Assembly (NCBI RefSeq): GCF_002101555.1
Contig: NZ_LQOL01000036.1
Coordinates: 32,018 to 96,017, forward strand
Origin: Mycolicibacterium canariasense
Lineage (GTDB): Bacteria > Actinomycetota > Actinomycetes > Mycobacteriales > Mycobacteriaceae
DNA length: 64,000 nucleotides
Direction of reading: 5' to 3'
Every line of letters starts with the position of its first letter. Positions within the stretch are counted from its first letter, which is position 1. Positions 24,861 through 34,281 of this stretch are shown piece by piece. The notes beneath the pieces were generated by a model that worked only from the letters and a program-made list of their open reading frames with translations, did no database searches and had not been told where the DNA came from. Position numbers and translations under genes: made by a program.

Positions 24861-27611
24861 ATGACGAGCGACGGCGGCGCCGTCGCGTCCTATGGATTTC
24901 GGCGCCAGTATCTTGCTACAGCTGAGGAGATCCTTCGCCTCATCGCTGCGCGCGGCGAGGACTCTGCCGAGTTGGCAGTCATAATCGAGCCGACACGTAC
25001 CGACCTCGTCGGCAGTGACGTGGCCGACGATGATGTGGTCGATTTCGCGATTGCGGCGGGCGAAGAGATTGTCCGTCGCGTCCAGGTGAAGTCCTCCCGT
25101 GCGCCTTCAAGGATGAACCCGCTGAGGTACTCAGACGCTGCCGCGATATTCAAACGAATGGGTGCTGGTGCACATGAAGCCGTCATCTTGACGAACAAGC
25201 CGCTAGCAAAGAAGTTGGTGAATGCCTGCGCCTCACCTACTCGGATTGCTGGCGACGGTGAGATGTACTCCGTTACTGGGCAGTCGATTACGTCCGGCCA
25301 GTCCACACCGGCCAGGCTGATTGTGCGTGATGATCGTCGCGTCGAGGACGTCAAGCAATCAGTGTTGGACCTTGTCCGCCAGATACGGCGAGACAACGCC
25401 GTCGGCCCAGGCGAACAATCGGCTGCCTTGCTTACGGCCATGATGCTCGACTCCATGTTCGAGGCCGCAGCCGATTTGTCCTCGCGCAGATGGTCGGCTA
25501 GTGAAATTGTCGACTTGCTGTGTCTACCCGATAACCAGATAGCGCACGCTAGGCGACGATTCGACTGGGGCGTGCCGCTGGGCGTTGAAGTTCCTCGACT
25601 GGCATCAGCCGTGGCGCGTACAAATGAACTAGCCACTCTTACAGATCTTTTCAACCAATCCGTCGCCGGGCGGATTCCTCAGGTCGCCGTACTCTCTGGG
25701 ACGACCGGGTTCGGAAAGAGCACCATTGCCGCAGACTTTTGCCATCTCAATCGGCACCTCTACGAGCACGTCTGCTGGATCGATTCTCGCTCACCTGAAC
25801 TGCTCGCCGCCCGGATCAAGGATCTCGTGGCACAGATGGGTATCGATGTCGACACCGGTAGTGACGTCGGTGCTGCTTTCCGCGCGGAGTTGGCGGTCAG
25901 CGGCGGCCCTTTCGTTGTGGTGTTCGACGGGGCTCGCCGGCGACAAGACATCGAACCGTTCATACCCTCCAGCGGATGCGGGTTCGTGATCGTCACAACG
26001 ACCAACAGCACGGGCTGGTGGCACACCGCCCGGCCCTTGCCGGTTGGCTCGTTTACCGTCGATCAGGCGACTGCATGCTTTGAGGCATACGCCGGCATAG
26101 AGCCCGGTCTACATGCAGACGCTGTCGCCGGGGTCGTGCGGCGCCTGGGGCACGTGCCGCTCGCAATCGCTATGGCGGCGTCATACTTTCGCAACGCCGA
26201 TGAAGATGTCGCGCTGTTGTCGGATAGGTATTTCGAGAGTCTCGAGGCCCTCGAGGACTCAACAGCGGTTCCTGAGGGTTTCGACAGGACAGCATTCGCG
26301 GCGGTCCAATTTACAGTAACGCAGATTGGGTCCGAGACCGGTGGCGATGAGAACTTCAGGCGGGCGACGCAGCTGCTCATCTATCATTCGGCGTTCTTTG
26401 CCCCGGAACTTATACCGGTCAACTTAGTGCTGCAGACTGTCGATAGCACGGTGGCGACGCTCGATCTGACTTCGCCGCCGAGTCCGGTAGAGGCCGATCC
26501 CCATGTCCGAAATCGCCTCTTGACGAACCTGCGTACCCAAACCATTGCGCGGCGCCGCACCTATCTAGACGCTTCTGGGTCCGCGAATCCGGCCAGCGAC
26601 ACGATCAGCATGCACCCTCTGGTGCACGAGATCCTTCGCGCGATCCATGTGAAGGCCGCACCTCGCGACGGATCGGTCATGAATTTGGTGACCCTGTTCA
26701 TGGGGCACCTATACGGGTGGATCATCGCGCTGCGGCCATCGGGTGCGTTCTTCCCGGTCGAGCAGTTACTTGTGCATGCTCAGTGGATCCTCGACTTTGT
26801 CGACACCATCAACATTCCCGCTGACGCCGACGAGCACGATGCATACGTATTTCGTTGTGCCATCCTGTATCTGCGGTATGAGGTCGCAAATTGCCATTCG
26901 TCCCGCGGGAACTATGAGCGCGGGGTTGAACTGATCGAGCAGGCGCTCGACGAGTTCGCCGACGTGACACCGACTATCCATCCGCAGTGCGCCTTAGCCA
27001 AGGCGGCGTGCGACGCAATTGCTGACGTCGAGCTTGGCGGACTCGGAGAACAGCGGGCGTTGCGCTTCGCGCGGCAAGCGATCAATGAAATTGCGAAGAT
27101 TGAGCATTTCACCGACGCACCACGGCGCGGGGAGATCATCTACCGGTTAGCCGTACAGGCTGCGCAGGCGATTAACCGATTCGGTACCGCTGAGACTCGC
27201 GCGGTAGCCGAGGAGCTGGCTGGCATCGCCAACCAACAACAGCTGCCGGCTCCGCAAGAGATCGACAAAATCAATCAGATCGATCAGTTTCTCAGGACTG
27301 GCCAATACCTACAGGCGCTCGCACTGATTCAGATGACACGCGGCGCTAACCCAACCGCGTATCAGAAGGTCATGTTCGACAACTTCGAGATCATCGCGAA
27401 TCTGCACCTACATCGGTTTAATGCCGCCGCCGACGGTATCGACCGCATTCTCGCCGCAGCCGCGGAGGGCCCGCACATGCGTACCCATGTCGAGCTGGCC
27501 TGCGCAGAGATCGACGCCGCGCTGAATGCCACACACGCCTCCTGGACCGGGAAATCCGCACGGCTGGCGGCGCAGCACAAAGTGCTGCAGACCTTCAGCA
27601 GCACACAGTGA
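24861..27611 (+). CDS. Nuclease-NB-ARC-like STAND ATPase with TPR-like tail
   Basis: A 916-residue protein. Residues 1-130 resemble the DUF4297/Cap4 nuclease fold: Asp at about 61 in VVDFAI and Q-V-K in RRVQVKSS are the likely metal and catalytic residues. At 280-288 GTTGFGKST is the P-loop; PFVVVFDGA is Walker B; FVIVTTTNS is sensor I; LGHVPLAIA matches the GLPLA motif of NB-ARC ATPases. The C-terminal 300 residues are helical repeats (SSRGNYERGVELIEQALDE), probably TPR. Such proteins sense phage components and trigger DNA degradation (Avs-like). ATG chosen; an in-frame TTG lies 12 bp upstream. Confidence 0.75.
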   Translation: MTSDGGAVASYGFRRQYLATAEEILRLIAARGEDSAELAVIIEPTRTDLVGSDVADDDVVDFAIAAGEEIVRRVQVKSSRAPSRMNPLRYSDAAAIFKRMGAGAHEAVILTNKPLAKKLVNACASPTRIAGDGEMYSVTGQSITSGQSTPARLIVRDDRRVEDVKQSVLDLVRQIRRDNAVGPGEQSAALLTAMMLDSMFEAAADLSSRRWSASEIVDLLCLPDNQIAHARRRFDWGVPLGVEVPRLASAVARTNELATLTDLFNQSVAGRIPQVAVLSGTTGFGKSTIAADFCHLNRHLYEHVCWIDSRSPELLAARIKDLVAQMGIDVDTGSDVGAAFRAELAVSGGPFVVVFDGARRRQDIEPFIPSSGCGFVIVTTTNSTGWWHTARPLPVGSFTVDQATACFEAYAGIEPGLHADAVAGVVRRLGHVPLAIAMAASYFRNADEDVALLSDRYFESLEALEDSTAVPEGFDRTAFAAVQFTVTQIGSETGGDENFRRATQLLIYHSAFFAPELIPVNLVLQTVDSTVATLDLTSPPSPVEADPHVRNRLLTNLRTQTIARRRTYLDASGSANPASDTISMHPLVHEILRAIHVKAAPRDGSVMNLVTLFMGHLYGWIIALRPSGAFFPVEQLLVHAQWILDFVDTINIPADADEHDAYVFRCAILYLRYEVANCHSSRGNYERGVELIEQALDEFADVTPTIHPQCALAKAACDAIADVELGGLGEQRALRFARQAINEIAKIEHFTDAPRRGEIIYRLAVQAAQAINRFGTAETRAVAEELAGIANQQQLPAPQEIDKINQIDQFLRTGQYLQALALIQMTRGANPTAYQKVMFDNFEIIANLHLHRFNAAADGIDRILAAAAEGPHMRTHVELACAEIDAALNATHASWTGKSARLAAQHKVLQTFSSTQ

Positions 27612-27689
27612 ACAGAGTCCGCGTCCGGCTGCACATCGAGATCGATGTGAGTCGGATCAGCCGGCGACTCGTTGAATCGCTTGGAACTT

Positions 27690-28199
27690 TCATGTTGCCG
27701 GCCCCAGCGCCTTGAACTGCCTTCTATACAAGAGGGCTCCCTGCTCGATTCTGCGTAAACCATCCATCGTGCTCTCCAGGTCTCGGTTGAGCTGCGCGAG
27801 CGCAGTCTGCACGACCTCTGGGATGACCCCATCGAACGCGCTGTCGTCGGTGGGAATGATGTGTGACTCGATTGCCTGTTCCACGGTCACTACACGGTCA
27901 CGAAGACCCAGCAGGTAATCAGATGTCGGGACGACCAGCTCCTTGCTTAGCTTTTCAAAACCGTCCTTCGCTGCCGTCAGCTGATCGATCATTGTCTCGC
28001 TTGGCCACCGCCCCCTGGCAACTTGGGCTTCACCTGCCTTTGTGTTGTGGTACAGCGCCTCGCAGTACTGCTTGAGGAACTTCCGACGATCCCGTTGGAG
28101 AGTCCGAACCGGCTCCCGATGCGAACGCCAGAGGTTGTAGAGGCTGATGAAGAATCCGAGGACGCCAAGAATGGTGCCGATCAGCGTGTAGACCCACAT
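27690..28199 (-). CDS. Membrane-anchored helical protein at element right end
   Basis: A 169-residue protein, on the opposite strand to the other cargo. One N-terminal membrane helix (LIGTILGVLGFFISLYNLW) is followed by a basic, helical cytosolic part (RTLQRDRRKFLKQY...) likely to be a coiled bundle. The frame continues upstream but only the Met at 28199 gives a sensible start. Could be a membrane effector or partner of the STAND protein; no family recognised. Confidence 0.6.
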   Translation of the reverse strand: MWVYTLIGTILGVLGFFISLYNLWRSHREPVRTLQRDRRKFLKQYCEALYHNTKAGEAQVARGRWPSETMIDQLTAAKDGFEKLSKELVVPTSDYLLGLRDRVVTVEQAIESHIIPTDDSAFDGVIPEVVQTALAQLNRDLESTMDGLRRIEQGALLYRRQFKALGPAT

Positions 28200-28325
28200 G
28201 CTTGAAACGCTATCCGAGCGGGCCGACAGCCAACGGATCGATCCCTGTCCTTGGAACGCAGACCGCTGCTCTGCGGGCGTCGGAACGATGAGGAGTCGGG
28301 CTTTGCGGCAACACGCTGAAAGCCT

Positions 28326-28342
28326 GTACGGAACCTCCGTAC
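28326..28342. repeat. Right-end inverted repeat of the element
   Basis: GTACGG-AACCT-CCGTAC, a perfect 6-bp inverted repeat with a 5-base spacer, ending exactly at the junction with hsdM. This is the usual form of a tyrosine-recombinase core site. The left junction shares only CCGTA. Confidence 0.6.
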
Positions 28343-29233
28343 GGATTTGACTGGAAGGCATCGAAAGAAACAGTCGAGAAAGAGTCGCTCGCGCAGGGTT
28401 CCCGGTTTTCGCACGGCCTGCCGTCAGTCGGCGACGGGCAGATGCTCTTCCTGACCCATCTCGCGCACAAGATGCGCCCATCCCACGAGGGCGGGGGCCG
28501 CGCCGGCATCGTCCTCAACGGCTCACCACTGTTCAACGGCGCGGCCGAATCCGGGCCGTCGAAGATCCGGCAGTGGCTGCTGGAGACCGATCTGGTGGAG
28601 GCGATCGTCGCGTTGCCGACCAACATGTTCTTCAACACCGGCATCGCCACCTACATCTGGCTGCTCGACAACACCAAACGAGCTGAGCGACAAGGCAAAG
28701 TCCAGTTGATCGACGCCACCGCGTTCTGGACCAAGATTCGAAAGAACCTCGGGTCGAAGAACCGCGAGGTCGACGCCGACGCCCGCGACCGCATCCTGGG
28801 CCTCTACGACGCGTTCGACGAAGCCGACCCCGACTACTCGAAAGTGTTCACCGCCAACGACTTCGCCTACTGGACGATCACCGTCGAGCGGCCGCTGCTC
28901 GACGAGGCTGGCAACCTGGTCACAGACAGCAAGGGCAATCCGAAACCCGATCCGAAGAGACGTGACACTGAGAACATTCCGTTCACCTACGGCGGCAACG
29001 CCGACGGCGACGCCGCCCGAGCCGCGACGATAAAGGCGTATGTCGCGGCCGAGGTGCTGCCGCATGTACCCGACGCGTGGGTGGATACGAAGAAAACCAA
29101 AGTCGGCTACGAGATCCCGTTCACCCGCCACTTCTACAAGTACGTGCCACCGCGCCCTCTCGCCGAGATCGACGCCGACCTCGAGAAGCAGGTCGCCAAG
29201 ATCCTGGAACTGCTGCGGGAGGTGGAGGGGTGA
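28343..29233 (+). pseudogene. hsdM: Type I R-M methyltransferase HsdM, C-terminal half (disrupted)
   Basis: Resumes hsdM at GFDWKASKETVEKE, directly after the NPPF lost to the left half. It carries GVVLNGSPLF-like motifs (IVLNGSPLF), the conserved ALPTNMFFNTGI segment, and the C-terminal helical part ending in QVAKILELLREVEG that contacts HsdS. The first Met in the frame is at 28442, so a truncated protein of 263 residues could be made, but it would lack the SAM site. Its stop overlaps the GTG of hsdS. Frame with the N-terminal half is preserved across the insertion. Confidence 0.9.
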
Positions 29234-30453
29234 CGCTAGTAGAGACGAGTGCTGTCGACTGGCTGCCGACCCTCAAGCCCGGCTGGACACTGCGACCGCT
29301 GTGGTCGATGTTTGAGCGCATCAAAGACATCGACCACCCGGAAGAACAGATGCTGTCAGTGTTCCGTGACTACGGAGTGGTGGCCAAAGACTCACGAGAC
29401 AACCTCAACAAGACCGCCGATAACCGCAGCATCTACCAGCTCGTCCACCCGGGGTGGCTAGTCACCAACAGAATGAAAGCCTGGCAAGGATCAGTCGGAA
29501 TCTCCTCGCTGCGGGGCATCGTGTCGGGTCACTACATCTGCTTCGCGCCGCGCCACAGCGAAGACCCCGACTATCTGAACTGGTTGTTCCGATCTCCCCC
29601 GTACGCGCACGCTTACGCCCTCTTGTCGCGCGGTGTTCGGATCGGCCAGGTGGAGATCGACAACGACGATTACCGACTGCTGCCGGTGCTGCTCCCACCG
29701 CCGGGAGAGCAGCGTGCCATCGCCGCCTACCTAGACCGCGAAACGGCCCGCATCGAGACGCTCATCGAGGAGCAGCAACACCTGATCGAACTGCTGCTGG
29801 AACGTCGCCGGTCTGTGGCAGATGAGTTGCTTCGTCGTACGTCTGCTGTGTGCCCCCTCAAACGCGTAACAGCCGATGTAACGGTCGGAATCGTGGTTAA
29901 TCCAGCAGCGTGGTACGTGGAGCGTGGTGTGCCTGCGCTGCGAGGTCTGAATGTGCGCCCGGGATACATCAATCCGACCGATCTTGTATACCTATCAGCC
30001 GAGGGCGACGCACGGCACGAGAAGTCACGCCTTCGTACCGGCGACGTGGTTGTCGTTCGGACCGGCCAAGCAGGCGCGGCCGCAGTGGTTCCGCCCGACC
30101 TCGACGAATCGAACGCGATTGACCTGCTGATAATTCGACCTGGGCCCAAGGTAGACCCAAATTTTCTTGTCGCGTATCTGAACGCCCCGTCAACCAAAAC
30201 GCGGATAACCGAAGGTTCAGTCGGAGCCATCCAAGGCCACTTCAACGTGGCAGCACTTAGGGAACTGTCCTTTCCTGTGCTGGGCATCGCTGAGCAGCGC
30301 GACTACGTAGAGCAGTGGCTTTATCGGTCACGGGCAATAGACACGCTGATCGCTGAGACGGAGCAGTTCATCGAACTGTCCCGGGAGCGCCGGTCGGCGT
30401 TGATCACCGCCGCGGTGACCGGTCAGATCGACGTCCGAGCCGAGGTGGCCTGA
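29230..30453 (+). CDS. hsdS: Type I R-M specificity subunit HsdS
   Basis: A 407-residue subunit with the usual two target-recognition domains, each followed by a conserved helical spacer: the first TRD ends at PPPGEQRAIAAYLDRET, and the second at IAEQRDYVEQWLYRS with an RSALITAAVTGQIDV tail. The TRDs read the two halves of a split DNA site. GTG start inside the hsdM stop (GTGA), so its translation depended on hsdM and may now depend on the C-terminal fragment. The recognition sequence cannot be predicted. Confidence 0.85.
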   Translation: MTLVETSAVDWLPTLKPGWTLRPLWSMFERIKDIDHPEEQMLSVFRDYGVVAKDSRDNLNKTADNRSIYQLVHPGWLVTNRMKAWQGSVGISSLRGIVSGHYICFAPRHSEDPDYLNWLFRSPPYAHAYALLSRGVRIGQVEIDNDDYRLLPVLLPPPGEQRAIAAYLDRETARIETLIEEQQHLIELLLERRRSVADELLRRTSAVCPLKRVTADVTVGIVVNPAAWYVERGVPALRGLNVRPGYINPTDLVYLSAEGDARHEKSRLRTGDVVVVRTGQAGAAAVVPPDLDESNAIDLLIIRPGPKVDPNFLVAYLNAPSTKTRITEGSVGAIQGHFNVAALRELSFPVLGIAEQRDYVEQWLYRSRAIDTLIAETEQFIELSRERRSALITAAVTGQIDVRAEVA

Positions 30454-30456
30454 GAC

Positions 30457-33400
30457 ATGGCGGTGCACAACGAGATCGAGTTCGAGAAGGAATTCGCCGA
30501 GTACCTGGCCGCCCGCGGCTGGCTGTACTCCCCCGGCGCCACCAAGGGCTACGACCGCGAACGTGCTCTGTTCCCAGAAGACATCGTGGGCTGGCTAACT
30601 GACACCCAGCCCGAGCAGCTGGCCAAGGTCGTCAAACCCGGATCCGGGGACGCCGCCAAGCAGCAGGCACAGCTGCTTGACCGGATCGTCAAAGTCCTTG
30701 ACACACCAATGGACAACGGCGGCGGGACACTGAATCTGCTGCGCAAAGGGTTCTCACACCTGTCCGCGAAGTTTCAGATGTGCGTGTTCAAACCCGAGTC
30801 CACGCTGAACACGAAACGCAACACCGATTACGACGCGGTGCGGGTGCGGGTGATGCGCCAGGTGCGTTTCTCCACGGCTGATGAGCGGTCGGTGGATCTG
30901 GTGTTCTTCATCAACGGGCTCCCAGTCGCGACAGCCGAGCTGAAGACCGACTTCACTCAGACCATCACCGACGCCATCAACCAGTACCGGACAACGCGGC
31001 AGCCAAAAGACGCGGCGACCGGCAAGATTCAGCCGCTGTTCGTCTCCGGTGCCCGCGCACTGGTGCACTTCGCGGTGACCGAAGCCGAAGTGTGGATGAC
31101 CACCGCCCTAGCCGGCGAGAGAACACACTTCCTGCCGTTCAACCGTGGCGCCGAAGACGGCGGGGCCGGCAACCCGATCAACCCCGCCGGTCCCCGCAGC
31201 TCCTACCTTTGGGAGCGGGTGCTGCAGCGCGACGCCTGGCTCAACATTTTCGGCCGGCTCATGTACATCAAGCACGAGTCGCACACCGACCCGATCAGCG
31301 GCAAGACCACCCGGTCCGCATCGCTGCGATTCCCGCGTTTCCACCAGTGGGAGGTCGTCACCAAACTCACCAACGCGGTCACCACCGAAGGTGTCGGCAA
31401 GCGGTACCTGATTCAGCATTCGGCCGGATCGGGCAAGACCGACTCGATTGCCTGGACAGCGCACCGGATGGCGCGCCTGCAAGTCGACAACAAGAAAGTG
31501 TTCGACTCGGTCATCGTCATCACCGACCGCAACGTCCTCGATGCGCAACTGCAGGACGCGATCAAGCAGATCGACAACGACGCCGGCATCGTGGTTGCCA
31601 TTGACCGATCCGCGATCGCCAAGGCCGGCGACGATGTCAAGTCGAAGGCAGGCCTGCTGGCGCAGGCGCTGACCGGCGGCAAGCTGATCGTCGTCGTGAC
31701 CATTCAGACGTTCCCGTTCGCGATGGACGCAATCCGGAAGAACAAAGGGCTCAAAGGAAAGACGTTCGCTGTCATCGCCGATGAAGCGCACTCGTCGCAG
31801 TCCGGGCAGATCGCGAGCAAGCTGAAATCGGTGCTCACGTCGGAGGAGATCGACGACATCGGCGACGGCGGCGAGATCGACATCGAAGCGGTGCTCGCAG
31901 TGGAGGCGACCGAACGTGCGGAGTCGGCCAACATCTCCTACTTCGCGTTCACCGCGACGCCGAAAGCGAAGACACTGGAGCTGTTCGGCCGCGAGCCGGC
32001 CGGTGGCGGCAACCCGGCTCCTTTTCACGTCTACACGATGAAACAGGCCATCGCTGAGGGCTACATCCTCGACGTGCTGACCGGCTACCACTCGTTCAAG
32101 CTGGCGTTCCAGATCGCACAGAACGCCGGCATCGACACCGAAGTCGACCAGTCCCAGGCCACCAAAGAGGTGATGCGGTGGGTGAAGCTGAACCCGCAGA
32201 CGATCGCGCAGAAGGCCGCGATCATCGTGGAGCATTTCCGCGTCAATGTCGCGCACCTGCTCGACGGGCATGCCAAGGCGATGGTGGTCACCGACTCCCG
32301 TAAAGCCGCGGTGCGCTACAAGCTGGCGATCGACAAGTTCGTCAAGAGCAAGGGTTATGGATACGGCACCCTGGTGGCGTTCTCGGGGTCCGTGCAGGAT
32401 CCCGAGTCGGGGTCCGAGGACTTCACTGAGGCGTCGATGAACCCGGGCGTACACGATCTGCGGACAGCGTTTCGCGGCGATCAGTACCGGGTGATGATCG
32501 TGGCCAACAAGTTTCAGACCGGATTCGATCAGCCGCTGCTGTGCGCGATGTACGTCGACCGTCGACTGCCCAGTGTCACCGCGGTGCAGACTCTGTCACG
32601 GCTGAACCGCACCTACCGCACCCCGTCGGGGATCCAGAAGACCGCTGCGCTGACTCAGGTTGTTGATTTCGTCAACGAGCCCGCCGCGATCCGCGAGGCC
32701 TTCGAGCCGTACTACACCGACGCCTACCTGGAGACCACCACCGACCCGAACCTGGTGCACGACCTGTCAGCCAAGCTCGACACCGCCGCCATCTACACCC
32801 CCGATGAGATCGACGCTTGCGTAGATGCACACTTCCGCGGCCAGCACGGCAAGCTGTCGGCGGCGGTAGAGCCTGGCCGCAAACGATTCGCGGACCTGTA
32901 TCAGTCGGCGTTGATCGACAACGGCGGCGAGGGCGATAAGGCGGCGCTGGCTGAGCTGGACCTGTTTCGCAAGGATGTCGGTTCGTTCGTGCGCCTGTAT
33001 GACTTCATGAGCCAGATCATCAATTACGGTGACCCTGCGCTGGAGAAGAAACAGATCTATCTGCGTCTGCTAGAGCCCAAGATTCGGCCGGAAAATTACA
33101 CCGCGGCGATCGACCTGTCCGATGTGGTCCTCAAGCAGGTCAAGCAGATCGACCGCGGCAAGACCGACATCAGCCTCGGCTCACGCATCGGCCTGACCGG
33201 CATGACCGGCGTCGGGTCCGGCGAGACACGCGACCCGACGATGGTGGCGTTCCAGCAGGTGCTCGACCGGCTCAACGACCTGTTCGGTTCCGAAGACTTC
33301 ACCCAATCCCAAAAGGTGTCGTTCCTGGAGGCGTTGCTGCGGTCGCTGCTCGACGATGCCGCGCTGGTGCAGCAGGCGAAAGTGAACTCCACCAAGCAGT

Positions 33401-33591
33401 TTGTGGAGTCACCGGACTTCGACGATGCGGTGACCGGTGCGGTGGCCGACAACCAGGGCGCCCACGAGAAGATGAGCGATTATTTCTTCACCAACGCCCC
33501 CGGCCGTGTCCGCCTGATCTCCGACATCGCGAAGTGGTTTCACCGGGTGGTCGCCGCCGACGAGAGCGGTGCAGCCAGCGCCGAGACGTGA
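30457..33591 (+). CDS. hsdR: Type I R-M endonuclease subunit HsdR
   Basis: A 1044-residue protein of normal length. The nuclease site is visible as Asp147 with E161-L-K163. The SF2 motor has Walker A HSAGSGKT (321-328), ADEAHSSQSG, FTATPKAKT, and later motifs including FQTGFDQPL and LSRLNRTYR. It starts 3 bp after hsdS and ends with an ACGTGACA that is one mismatch from the replicon's decamer. With hsdM split, HsdR should not cut, since modification and restriction both need the M2S core. Confidence 0.9.
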   Translation: MAVHNEIEFEKEFAEYLAARGWLYSPGATKGYDRERALFPEDIVGWLTDTQPEQLAKVVKPGSGDAAKQQAQLLDRIVKVLDTPMDNGGGTLNLLRKGFSHLSAKFQMCVFKPESTLNTKRNTDYDAVRVRVMRQVRFSTADERSVDLVFFINGLPVATAELKTDFTQTITDAINQYRTTRQPKDAATGKIQPLFVSGARALVHFAVTEAEVWMTTALAGERTHFLPFNRGAEDGGAGNPINPAGPRSSYLWERVLQRDAWLNIFGRLMYIKHESHTDPISGKTTRSASLRFPRFHQWEVVTKLTNAVTTEGVGKRYLIQHSAGSGKTDSIAWTAHRMARLQVDNKKVFDSVIVITDRNVLDAQLQDAIKQIDNDAGIVVAIDRSAIAKAGDDVKSKAGLLAQALTGGKLIVVVTIQTFPFAMDAIRKNKGLKGKTFAVIADEAHSSQSGQIASKLKSVLTSEEIDDIGDGGEIDIEAVLAVEATERAESANISYFAFTATPKAKTLELFGREPAGGGNPAPFHVYTMKQAIAEGYILDVLTGYHSFKLAFQIAQNAGIDTEVDQSQATKEVMRWVKLNPQTIAQKAAIIVEHFRVNVAHLLDGHAKAMVVTDSRKAAVRYKLAIDKFVKSKGYGYGTLVAFSGSVQDPESGSEDFTEASMNPGVHDLRTAFRGDQYRVMIVANKFQTGFDQPLLCAMYVDRRLPSVTAVQTLSRLNRTYRTPSGIQKTAALTQVVDFVNEPAAIREAFEPYYTDAYLETTTDPNLVHDLSAKLDTAAIYTPDEIDACVDAHFRGQHGKLSAAVEPGRKRFADLYQSALIDNGGEGDKAALAELDLFRKDVGSFVRLYDFMSQIINYGDPALEKKQIYLRLLEPKIRPENYTAAIDLSDVVLKQVKQIDRGKTDISLGSRIGLTGMTGVGSGETRDPTMVAFQQVLDRLNDLFGSEDFTQSQKVSFLEALLRSLLDDAALVQQAKVNSTKQFVESPDFDDAVTGAVADNQGAHEKMSDYFFTNAPGRVRLISDIAKWFHRVVAADESGAASAET

Positions 33592-33606
33592 CAACAGCGG
33601 CCAGGA

Positions 33607-34251
33607 TCAGTCCGCCGCGATCGGATCCGCCTGGCCCGCCGCCAACGCGGCGGCCACCGCTTCGTCGACCCCCGTGCCCTGTCCCAGCACGCAGACGCTG
33701 ATCAACGCTTCGCATGCGTTGCCGGGGATCCAGTAGCCGTAGGCCTCTTCGTAGCCCGGGGTGGTCTGGTCGGCCAGCCGAGATAACCGGATGCGCCCAC
33801 CCGGGTTACCGGCCGGGTGCGGGTAGGTTTCGCGGGTCTCGGCGATCTCGGCCGGTGAGGCATCGGCGTCCAGGTCCCGGAAGGTGCGCTCGAGGTGGGG
33901 ACCACGCAGCGCCAGAATCAGCCCCGGACCGGTCCCGCCTCCGACCGGCCGCGCGTACTCGAATGCCTTGTCGACCCCGTCGGTGCAGAAGATGGGAGCA
34001 TCGGTCGGGGTCACATCGATTCCGTTGCGCAGCACGTCCGCGAGCCGCGCCAGCGGCACCCCGCGAAAGGTGACCCAGTGATCCCCTTCGTCCGGAGCTG
34101 AGTCGATCATCACCGCGATGGACCACGTTTCGAGCGCGGAGAGGGCGGCGTTTGCGCTGATCTTGAACTCGTTCTCGGTGTCGATCTGCCAGACGGGAAC
34201 GGGATGCTGGGCGAGGAGGCGGGCGGTGCTGGTCACCGGCGAACGGTACAC
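33607..34251 (-). CDS. Hypothetical protein, possible ADP-ribosyltransferase-like fold
   Basis: A 214-residue soluble protein, convergent with hsdR (15-bp gap). The middle reads VTFRGVPLARLADVLRNGIDVTPTDAPIFCTD then KAFEYARP (shown in pieces), a layout that recalls the H/R...S-x-A...Y order of ART folds, but the key residues are not clear enough to name it. GTG start chosen; another in-frame GTG lies five codons in. No membrane segment. Confidence 0.55.
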   Translation of the reverse strand: MYRSPVTSTARLLAQHPVPVWQIDTENEFKISANAALSALETWSIAVMIDSAPDEGDHWVTFRGVPLARLADVLRNGIDVTPTDAPIFCTDGVDKAFEYARPVGGGTGPGLILALRGPHLERTFRDLDADASPAEIAETRETYPHPAGNPGGRIRLSRLADQTTPGYEEAYGYWIPGNACEALISVCVLGQGTGVDEAVAAALAAGQADPIAAD

Positions 34252-34281
34252 CGGACCGGTTTGCGCTGCGTCCGTGCGGCC

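Larger units (their letters stand above)
12720..28342 (+). mobile_element. 15.6-kb three-recombinase element carrying defence genes
   Basis: The element lies between the TTC codon of hsdM motif NPPF and the GGA codon that continues it (GFDWK). Removing 12720-28342 restores the frame exactly, with at most a 1-bp ambiguity (C), so no clear target duplication. The left part encodes three tyrosine-recombinase-like proteins and a small coiled-coil protein in overlapping order, as in Tn554-like and other multi-recombinase elements. The right part holds four cargo genes linked to phage defence. CCGTA occurs at both junctions, and the right end is a 17-bp inverted repeat. Its cargo codons look less GC-rich than the backbone. 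Confidence 0.85.
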
